This document shows, one piece after another, positions 1 to 5,845 of a stretch of 43,241 bases of DNA. Source of the DNA: JBEKTY01 sp049515555 (lineage in GTDB: Bacteria > Planctomycetota > Planctomycetia > Pirellulales > Thermoguttaceae); the NCBI GenBank assembly GCA_049515555.1, contig JBEKTY010000110.1, positions 1 through 43,241 of the forward strand, given 5' to 3'. Position numbers and translations under genes: made by a program. The first letter of the stretch is position 1, and each line of letters opens with the position of its first letter. A model generated the notes under the pieces. It was not told the origin of the DNA and searched no databases. It saw nothing but the letters and a program-made list of their open reading frames with translations.

Positions 1-90
1 CCAAAACGTACCCGTAGCCACAACTCCGTCTACCGCATCCTGCACCCCGAATTCCGCCGCCAAGCAGGGCAGAAAGCCAGAGCCCCATGA
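1..90 (+). CDS. C-terminal tail of an unidentified protein (cut by window start)
   Basis: Frame 1 is open from the first base to a TGA at 88-90 and encodes 29 residues, basic and ending in GQKARAP. The tail contains HNSVYRILHPEFRRQ. This is too little to assign a family. It runs in the same direction as the ABC transporter genes that follow and could be the end of an upstream operon member. The call rests only on an open frame and plausible composition, so it may be chance. Confidence 0.35.
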   Translation, partial: PKRTRSHNSVYRILHPEFRRQAGQKARAP

Positions 91-111
91 CCAAAGATCT
101 TCACAGCAGTA

Positions 112-198
112 GTCTCCCGACCCCGCCGCGGCCCAACCGAAGGTCTCCACGGCTCGGGAGACCTTCGGTCGGCGGCGTGGCTCGGTCGGAGACCGGCC
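112..198. repeat. Palindromic dispersed repeat, copy A (inverted partner at 1262-1345)
   Basis: The stretch contains a 13-bp perfect hairpin (136-148 with 157-169, loop 8). It is flanked on the left by GTCTCCCGACCCCGCCGCGG and on the right by GGCTCGGTCGGAGACCGGCC. The reverse complement recurs at 1262-1345 with only a few differences, so the two copies face each other around the ABC ATPase gene. The repeat ends about 13 bases before the ATG at 212 and therefore occupies the place of the ribosome binding region. Confidence 0.8.
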
Positions 199-211
199 GC
201 AGCAGGTGACC

Positions 212-1141
212 ATGAACGTTAGAATCGTCAACCTGAAGAAGTACTTCGGCAAGACCAAGGCGGTGGACGACGTCTCGTTCGAGTTTTCGGCCGGGCAGAT
301 CTTCGGCTTCGTCGGCCCCAACGGGGCGGGCAAGACGACCACCATGCGGATCCTGGCCACGCTGGACGAGCCCACCGACGGCAACGCCTACCTGGACGGC
401 ATGTCGGCCGTGGACGATCCGGAGCGGGTCCGCCGCTTCGTCGGCTTCATGCCCGACACGCTCCCCGTCCATCGCGACATCACGGTGCACGAGTATCTGG
501 ACTTTTTCGCGCGGGCTTACGGCTTGCGGGGCGCGAAGCGGCGGGCGGTGGTCGAGTCGGTCGAGCAGTTCACCAACCTCCAACCCCTGGGCGAGAAGCT
601 GCTGCGGGCCCTGTCCAAGGGGATGAAGCAGCGGGTGAGCCTGGCGCGGGCCCTGGTCCACGACCCGCCGGTGCTCGTGCTGGACGAGCCGGCCGCCGGA
701 CTGGATCCCCGCGCCCGCATCGAGCTCCGCGAGCTCCTGCGCGTGCTGGCCGATCGCGGCAAGGCCATCCTCATCAGCTCCCACATCCTCAGCGAGCTGG
801 CCGAGATCTGCCACGGCGCGGTGATCATCGAGCGGGGCAAGGTGCTGCGGGCCGGCCCGCTGAAGGACATCCTCGCCGGCGAGTCGCCGCTGCGGACGAT
901 CGTGGTGCGAGCGGCCGGCGGCGCCGAGCCGCTGTACCGCGAGCTGGTGCAACAACCGGCGGTCCGCGCGGCCCGCGTCGCCGGCGCGGAAGTCGAAATC
1001 CAGGTCGACGGCGGCGACGACGCCTCTAGCGCCATCCTGGCCCACCTGGTCGCCAAGGGCTTCCGCATCGTGGACTTCCGCCAGCGGCAAATGGACCTCG
1101 AAGAGGTGTTCATGACCGTCACCAAGGGAGAAGTGCAGTGA
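212..1141 (+). CDS. ABC-2 type exporter, ATP-binding subunit
   Basis: This 309-residue ATPase would energise export by the membrane protein encoded next (1426-2904). The Walker A motif GPNGAGKTT lies near residues 35-43. The signature loop is the variant LSKGMKQR, the Walker B motif is VLVLDEPAAGLDP, and the H-loop reads ISSH. A C-terminal extension of about 90 residues ends in LEEVFMTVTKGE, which is typical of the CcmA/NatA/GldA-like ATPases that pair with ABC-2 permeases. I chose the ATG at 212 over an in-frame GTG at 206; neither has a strong Shine-Dalgarno sequence because a palindromic repeat sits directly upstream. Substrate is unknown. Family assignment is secure; the role in an envelope system is inferred from the downstream Bat-like genes. 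Confidence 0.93.
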   Translation: MNVRIVNLKKYFGKTKAVDDVSFEFSAGQIFGFVGPNGAGKTTTMRILATLDEPTDGNAYLDGMSAVDDPERVRRFVGFMPDTLPVHRDITVHEYLDFFARAYGLRGAKRRAVVESVEQFTNLQPLGEKLLRALSKGMKQRVSLARALVHDPPVLVLDEPAAGLDPRARIELRELLRVLADRGKAILISSHILSELAEICHGAVIIERGKVLRAGPLKDILAGESPLRTIVVRAAGGAEPLYRELVQQPAVRAARVAGAEVEIQVDGGDDASSAILAHLVAKGFRIVDFRQRQMDLEEVFMTVTKGEVQ

Positions 1142-1240
1142 AGAGGGGGGAGGGGGGAGGGGGGAGCGGGGAGTGAGGAGTGGCGAGTGGTGAGTGAGGA
1201 GTGGTGAGGGGGGAGGGGGGAGGGGTGAGTAGCGAGATAT
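1142..1240. repeat. G/A-rich low-complexity tract between the two ABC genes
   Basis: The strand is almost entirely G and A with some T, built from degenerate units such as GGGGAGGGG and GTGAGGAGTGG. No open frame of interest crosses it. Similar non-coding simple repeats occur at 2905-2998. It could slip during replication or form unusual DNA structure, but nothing in the sequence shows a function. Confidence 0.7.
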
Positions 1241-1261
1241 TTTGAGTGGGTCCCGTGTTGT

Positions 1262-1345
1262 GGCCGGTCTCCGACCGAGCCACTCCAGTGACCGAAGGTC
1301 TCCCGAGCGTGCGGAGACCTTCGGTCCGCGGCGGGGTCGGGAGAC
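1262..1345. repeat. Palindromic dispersed repeat, copy B (inverted partner of 112-198)
   Basis: Starting GGCCGGTCTCCGACCGAGCC and ending GCGGGGTCGGGAGAC, this copy matches the reverse complement of 112-198, including the internal hairpin ACCGAAGGTCTCC/GGAGACCTTCGGT. Directly after it the 18-mer GACCCGCGCCGAACTTGC is present twice in tandem (1343-1360 and 1361-1378). The two inverted copies enclose the ABC ATPase gene. Confidence 0.8.
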
Positions 1346-1425
1346 CCGCGCCGAACTTGCGACCCGCGCCGAACTTGCCACCAGCCACTGGCCACTATTG
1401 ATGCGTAGTGAATGGAGGAACCCCG

Positions 1426-2904
1426 ATGAGAAAACTCGTCGCTTGGATATCGGCCGCCGGGGGGCGGATCAATCCGATCGTGGTCAAGGAGTTCCGCCAG
1501 GCCGTCCGCAGCCGCTTCGTGGTCGCCGTGCTGATGCTCTTCCTGTTGGTGGACCTGGCGATCCTGGGCGGCAACTTGCTCTTCTCGCCCGAGGTGGCCA
1601 CCGACGCCGAGAGCGGGCAGGGGGTCTTCGCGGCCCTCTTCGGCGTCCTCCTGTTCACCTGCCTGGGCTTCGTGCCGCTGTACGCGGGCAGCCGGCTCTC
1701 GCTGGAACGCAACGACACGAACATCGACCTGTTCTTCGTCACCACCATCACCCCGGGGGCCATCGTCCGCGGCAAGTACCTGACGGCCATGGCCCTTACG
1801 CTCTTGATCTTCAGCGCCTGCATGCCGCTGTTGGTCTTCACCTATCTGCTGCGGGGCATCGACCTGCCGACGATCTTCTTCGTACTGACGGTGGCCTTCC
1901 TGGTATGCGCCGCCGCCAACGCGCTGGGCATCTTCGCCGGCTGCCTGCCGGGAGGCTGGCTCTTGCGGGGGATCGTGGCTGCGGGGGCGATATTCGTCCT
2001 TTTTTGGGCAGCGGGCCTGACCTTCGCGTTTGTCATGGAAGACGTGCTCATGTTCGGCCGGCACCGGCTCACGTGGGATTGGGATTTCCTGGCCGGCTTC
2101 GGCACCGTCGTGTTCCTGGAGCTGTTGGGGATCGGACTGTTGCAGGTCCTCTCGGCGGCCATGCTAAGTCCCAAGCCGGCCAACCGGATGCTGGTGCCCC
2201 GCATCTACACCACGATATGCTGGGCGCTGGCCGGCCTGGTGGTTGGCGCGTGGTGTTGGTACGAGGGACGTACAGAGTCGCTTATCGATTTGGTGATTCC
2301 CGGCACGATGCTCTTTTCGGGCTTTGCGGTGATGGCCCTGGGCGAGCGGGATACCTGGAGCCGCCGCGTGCGGAAGCGGATCCCGCGAAACCCGCTGCTG
2401 CGCTTGCCCGCCTTTTTGTTCTACACCGGCTCGGCCGGCGGACTGGCCTGGTCCACGCTGATGTTCGTCGCCACGCTCGCGGTGTGCTACGTGTTGGCGG
2501 TGCGGAGTTCCAGCGTTCGTCCCGCCGATCTCAGTAGCGTGTGCCGCAACGCCGCCATCTGCTTCGGCTACGTGCTGTGTTACTGCCTGAGCATGGCCTT
2601 TTTCCGCGTGGTGTTCCTGAAGAAGCTACCGACGGTGCATCTGCCCGTCATCGCCCTGCTGCTGGGCATTGCGGCGACATTGCTGCCCTACCTGGCGGCC
2701 TTCTTCCTCATGCAGCAGAGATTTTGGTCGTCGGATGCGAACTGGTACTTGCTGGGCAGCCCCGCCGTGTTGACCACTGAAAAAACCGGTGCCGCGGCCA
2801 TGGCCACGCCGGTTGTGCTGGTGTGGCTGGCGCTAAGCGCCGCGGCCAGCGTGCCCTGGTGGTTCGGCCAGTGGCGGCGGTTCCGGCCGTTGGATGAGCT
2901 TTGA
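1426..2904 (+). CDS. ABC-2 type exporter, membrane (permease) subunit
   Basis: This 492-residue integral membrane protein has the ABC-2 entry motif INPIVVKEFRQAVRSRF near the N-terminus, followed by many hydrophobic segments (for example VVAVLMLFLLVDLAIL, VFAALFGVLLFTCLGFVPLY and GIAATLLPYLAAFFLM). The motif TNIDLFFVTTITPGAIVRGKYL, given here as the stretch after residue 100, is typical of the ABC-2 family. The ATG at 1426 is chosen because GGAGGA lies 6 bases upstream (1414-1419); an in-frame GTG at 1408 lacks this. It forms the transporter with the ATPase at 212-1141, although 284 bases of repeats separate the genes. Transported substrate unknown. Confidence 0.88.
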   Translation: MRKLVAWISAAGGRINPIVVKEFRQAVRSRFVVAVLMLFLLVDLAILGGNLLFSPEVATDAESGQGVFAALFGVLLFTCLGFVPLYAGSRLSLERNDTNIDLFFVTTITPGAIVRGKYLTAMALTLLIFSACMPLLVFTYLLRGIDLPTIFFVLTVAFLVCAAANALGIFAGCLPGGWLLRGIVAAGAIFVLFWAAGLTFAFVMEDVLMFGRHRLTWDWDFLAGFGTVVFLELLGIGLLQVLSAAMLSPKPANRMLVPRIYTTICWALAGLVVGAWCWYEGRTESLIDLVIPGTMLFSGFAVMALGERDTWSRRVRKRIPRNPLLRLPAFLFYTGSAGGLAWSTLMFVATLAVCYVLAVRSSSVRPADLSSVCRNAAICFGYVLCYCLSMAFFRVVFLKKLPTVHLPVIALLLGIAATLLPYLAAFFLMQQRFWSSDANWYLLGSPAVLTTEKTGAAAMATPVVLVWLALSAAASVPWWFGQWRRFRPLDEL

Positions 2905-2998
2905 GCTTTGACCTATGAGCTTTGAGCTTCAGGCGGGTGACTGCTCATTGCTCACTGCTTCCCCAAATCCCTAAATCCCCAAATCCCTAAATCCCCCC
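2905..2998. repeat. Simple tandem repeats before the DUF58 gene
   Basis: Two repeat types adjoin. First come copies of GAGCTTTGA/ATGAGCTTTGAGCTT (about 2898-2929). Then a 17-bp unit, CCCTAAATCCCCAAAT, repeats up to the start codon at 2999. The second tract fills the place of a Shine-Dalgarno sequence, so the DUF58 gene has no recognisable ribosome binding site. Confidence 0.65.
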
Positions 2999-3868
2999 AT
3001 GACCCTTTCCATTACTCCATTCTTGCGGGAAGGCCAACAAGCCGGGGCGCGCTACGCCCTGGCCCTGCCGCGGCGCGTGCCGCAAGGCACGGCCGGGGCC
3101 CAAATGGGCCGCCTGGCCGGCGAGAGCATGGAGTTCATGGACCACCGCGAGTATCAGCCGGGCGACGATCTTCGCCGGCTGGACTGGTCGGCCTACGCCC
3201 GTAGCGACAAGATGATCGTCAAGCTATACCGGCAGGAGGTCTGCCCGCACCTGGACCTCGTGCTGGACGGCTCGCGCTCGATGGCCTTGGCGGGGACGGA
3301 GAAGCTTCGCGCGGCGGTGGGCCTGGCGGCGGCGCTGGCCACCGCCGCCGACAACGCGGCCTACACGCGGCGGGTGTATGTGACGGGCGCGGGCTGCCGG
3401 CCGGTGCCGGGCGGGGCCGAACCGCCCGCGCTGTGGCAGGCCCCGCCGTCGGACTCCGCCGAGAACCCGGCCCAATCGCTGCGGACCCTGCCGCCGGCCT
3501 GGCGGCCGCGCGGCATCCGCGTTCTGGTGAGCGACCTGATCTGGCTGGGCGATCCGCGGGAGGTGCTCACCGCGATGGGCGACCGCGCCGCGGCCGTCTA
3601 CGTGCTGCAGGTCCTGGCGGCGGCCGACGTCGAGCCGGCCGCCGGCGGCAACGTCCGCCTCCTGGACAGCGAAACCGGCCAGGCGGAAGAAACGCACCTG
3701 GACGCCACCGCCGCGGCCCGCTACCGCGGCAGGCTCCAACGGCATTGTGAGAACTGGCATCGGGCCGTGCGGCAGTCGGGCGGCGTACTGGTGCAACTCG
3801 TGGCCGAACGGCTGGTCGCCGGCTGGGACTTCTCGCCCCTGGTGGAAGCGGGAATACTGAGCGTGTAA
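2999..3868 (+). CDS. DUF58 domain protein
   Basis: This 289-residue protein has the DUF58 hallmark in order: GESMEFMDHREYQPGDDLRR, then LDWSAYARSDKMIVK, then the vWA-like segment LDLVLDGSRSMA near residue 85. DUF58 proteins usually sit beside MoxR AAA ATPases and Bat-type vWA proteins, and the next two genes here are vWA proteins. No MoxR gene is visible in this window. No membrane anchor is obvious, so a cytoplasmic location is inferred. The start is the first ATG of the frame and lacks a Shine-Dalgarno sequence because of the tandem repeats upstream. Confidence 0.9.
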   Translation: MTLSITPFLREGQQAGARYALALPRRVPQGTAGAQMGRLAGESMEFMDHREYQPGDDLRRLDWSAYARSDKMIVKLYRQEVCPHLDLVLDGSRSMALAGTEKLRAAVGLAAALATAADNAAYTRRVYVTGAGCRPVPGGAEPPALWQAPPSDSAENPAQSLRTLPPAWRPRGIRVLVSDLIWLGDPREVLTAMGDRAAAVYVLQVLAAADVEPAAGGNVRLLDSETGQAEETHLDATAAARYRGRLQRHCENWHRAVRQSGGVLVQLVAERLVAGWDFSPLVEAGILSV

Positions 3869-3906
3869 CGAACCGCGAGAGAATAATTTGAGCAAATTCC
3901 AACGAG

Positions 3907-3997
3907 GGTGGCACGTCCCTGAGCGCAGCGAAGGGCGTGTTTCTTCGGGCCTTCCACGCCCTTCGTCCCTCAGGGCGTGCCACACCAATTGGTCAAC
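3907..3997. repeat. REP-like palindrome, family 1, copy a
   Basis: The left arm GTGGCACGTCCCTGAGCGCA and following GCGAAGGGCGTG face a degraded right arm, CACGCCCTTCGTCCCTCAGGGCGTGCCAC, and are followed by CAATTGGTCAAC. The same arms and tail occur in perfect form at 21804-21883. It fills most of the 156-base gap between the DUF58 and BatA-like genes. Confidence 0.8.
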
Positions 3998-4024
3998 CTG
4001 TTTCTTCGCGGTTCATAGCAAGCC

Positions 4025-5776
4025 ATGATCGTAACGGCGCCGATGATGCTCCTGGGACTGCTTACGCTGCCGCTCTTGGCGGCCGTGTACTGGTTCCGCC
4101 GCCGCTCCCGCTCACTGGTTGTCTCCAGCCTGGTGCTATGGCGCGACGAGCGCCGTCCGCGGGAAGGCGGGCGAATGCTGCACCGCATGCAAACCCCCTT
4201 GGCCTTCTTCCTCGAGCTATTGGCCATAGGGCTCTTGGTCGTTGCCGCGGCGGGCCCGGCCATGGTCAGGCGGCAGACCGCCCGCACGCTGGTGGTCGTG
4301 CTGGACGATTCGTATTCGATGCTGGCGGAGGGCGCGGGCCGGCCGTCGCCGCGCCGCGCGGCCCAGGCCGCGCTGGCCGAAGAGTTCCGCCGCGAGAACT
4401 ATCTGGTCCGCCTGATCCTGGCCGGGGCCGAGCCCCGACTGTTGGGCCCGCCGCAGCAGACGCCCGACGAGGCCCAACCGCTGCTGGCGGCCTGGACCTG
4501 CCAAAGTCCGGGGGCCGACCTGCCGCGGGCGATGGGCCTGGCGGGCGAAGTCGGCGGAGCAAACGCCCGCATCCTCGTCCTCACCGACCAGGCCCCGCCC
4601 AGGGCAATCCGCGGCGGCGCGGTCCAGTGGTGGGCCTTCGGCACTAAGCTGCCCAACCTGGCCTTTACGGCGGCCGTGCGCAGCGCATCCGGCGAGCAGC
4701 AGCGGGCACTGCTGGAGGTGAGCAACTTGTCCGACTCACCGGGCCGCACCGTGCTCAGCATCGAGGGCGGGAACCTCTCGGCGCCCAAGCGAATCCCCTG
4801 CGAGCTGGCCGCCGGGGCGGCGCGGCAGTTCTTTCTCGATCTGCCTTCCGGCGCGGCGGCGGTGCAGGCGCGGCTCGAGGAGGATGCCTTGGCCATCGAC
4901 AACCAGGTCTGGCTCTTGCCCGACCCCACCCCGCCGGTCCGCGTGCGGCTGGACCTGGCCGACGGCGCTTTGCGGGCGGCGGTGGCACGGGCGGTGCGTG
5001 CGACGGGCATGGCCCTGGAAGTCGCCGCCCGGCCCGATCTGGTCGTGTGCGACCGCTCGGCCGCCGCGGACGGCGATGCTTGGCGATTGGAGATCACCGG
5101 CGGCGCGGCCACGGCCTACGCCGGGCCGTTTGTCTTGGATCGCACCCACCCGCTGGCCCATGGTCTCTCGCTGGAGGGCATCGTGTGGGCGGCTGCACCA
5201 ACCGCGCAACTGAGCGGCACGGCCCTGGTTACGGCGGGCAACGTGACGCTCCTGAGCGACCGCGAGGACAACTCCGGCCGGCGGCGGCTACAGATGAACT
5301 TCGCCCCGGGACTGTCGAATCTGCAAGACATGCCCGACTGGCCGATCCTCTTCGACAACCTCCTCCGCTGGCGGCGCGGGGCGCACCCGGGGGCGGCCGT
5401 GGCCAACGTGCGGCTGGGTCAGACCGTGACGGTTACACTGGGCGAGGACGTGCGCCAGGTCGAGTTGCTCCCGCCCGCCCCGCCGGCCCGCACGCTCGAC
5501 GTACACGGCCGCCGCGTCGAGGTGCCGGCGGACCGCACCGGGTTATACGCGGTGAAGACGCCCGGCGCGACTTACTCCTTCGCCTGTAATGCCATCTCCC
5601 GCGACGAATCGGACCTCAGCGCCGCCCGTACCGGCCGCTGGGGCGACTGGAACGGCTCGCCGCTGCACCGCGACCGGCAGATCAGAATGCGTTGGATGTT
5701 CCTCCTGCTGGGGATGGCCTGCCTGGCCGCGCACCTGGTGGTTATCGCGGAAAACTCGCGGAGCGACACGCCATGA
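4025..5776 (+). CDS. BatA-like membrane protein with von Willebrand A domain
   Basis: The 583-residue protein begins with a BatA-type membrane segment (MMLLGLLTLPLLAAVYWF) and a second helix around residues 58-80 (LAFFLELLAIGLLVVAAAG). A vWA domain follows whose metal-site motif DDSYS lies in LVVVLDDSYSMLAEG. A third helix close to the C-terminus (MFLLLGMACLAAHLVVI) is followed by a short tail ending RSDTP. BatA/BatB-like proteins typically accompany DUF58 and MoxR in envelope stress or complex-assembly systems. The TGA stop overlaps an ATG in the arrangement ATGA, which shows translational coupling to what follows. Family call is firm; the physiological role is unknown. Confidence 0.85.
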   Translation: MIVTAPMMLLGLLTLPLLAAVYWFRRRSRSLVVSSLVLWRDERRPREGGRMLHRMQTPLAFFLELLAIGLLVVAAAGPAMVRRQTARTLVVVLDDSYSMLAEGAGRPSPRRAAQAALAEEFRRENYLVRLILAGAEPRLLGPPQQTPDEAQPLLAAWTCQSPGADLPRAMGLAGEVGGANARILVLTDQAPPRAIRGGAVQWWAFGTKLPNLAFTAAVRSASGEQQRALLEVSNLSDSPGRTVLSIEGGNLSAPKRIPCELAAGAARQFFLDLPSGAAAVQARLEEDALAIDNQVWLLPDPTPPVRVRLDLADGALRAAVARAVRATGMALEVAARPDLVVCDRSAAADGDAWRLEITGGAATAYAGPFVLDRTHPLAHGLSLEGIVWAAAPTAQLSGTALVTAGNVTLLSDREDNSGRRRLQMNFAPGLSNLQDMPDWPILFDNLLRWRRGAHPGAAVANVRLGQTVTVTLGEDVRQVELLPPAPPARTLDVHGRRVEVPADRTGLYAVKTPGATYSFACNAISRDESDLSAARTGRWGDWNGSPLHRDRQIRMRWMFLLLGMACLAAHLVVIAENSRSDTP

Positions 5777-5845
5777 CCCTGGCCGCGCCGTTTTCGATCA
5801 TGCGGAGCGACACGCCATGACATTGGCCGCACCGTTTTGGTTGAT
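5758..5845 (+). repeat. 44-bp tandem duplication at a gene junction, creating a 15-codon minigene
   Basis: The segment GCGGAGCGACACGCCATGAC plus the next 24 bases (5758-5801) is repeated imperfectly at 5802-5845. Each copy contains the stop/start overlap CCATGA. As a result the ATG at 5773, which overlaps the stop of the BatA-like gene, now opens only a 15-residue frame, MTLAAPFSIMRSDTP. That frame ends at 5818-5820, itself overlapping the ATG at 5817 that starts the next large gene. The minigene thus begins like the downstream protein (MTLAAPF) and ends like the upstream one (RSDTP). Confidence 0.8.

Noticed and set aside
1142..1240. CRISPR-like array
   Set aside because: Units are degenerate, purine-rich and without distinct spacers, and no cas gene is nearby.
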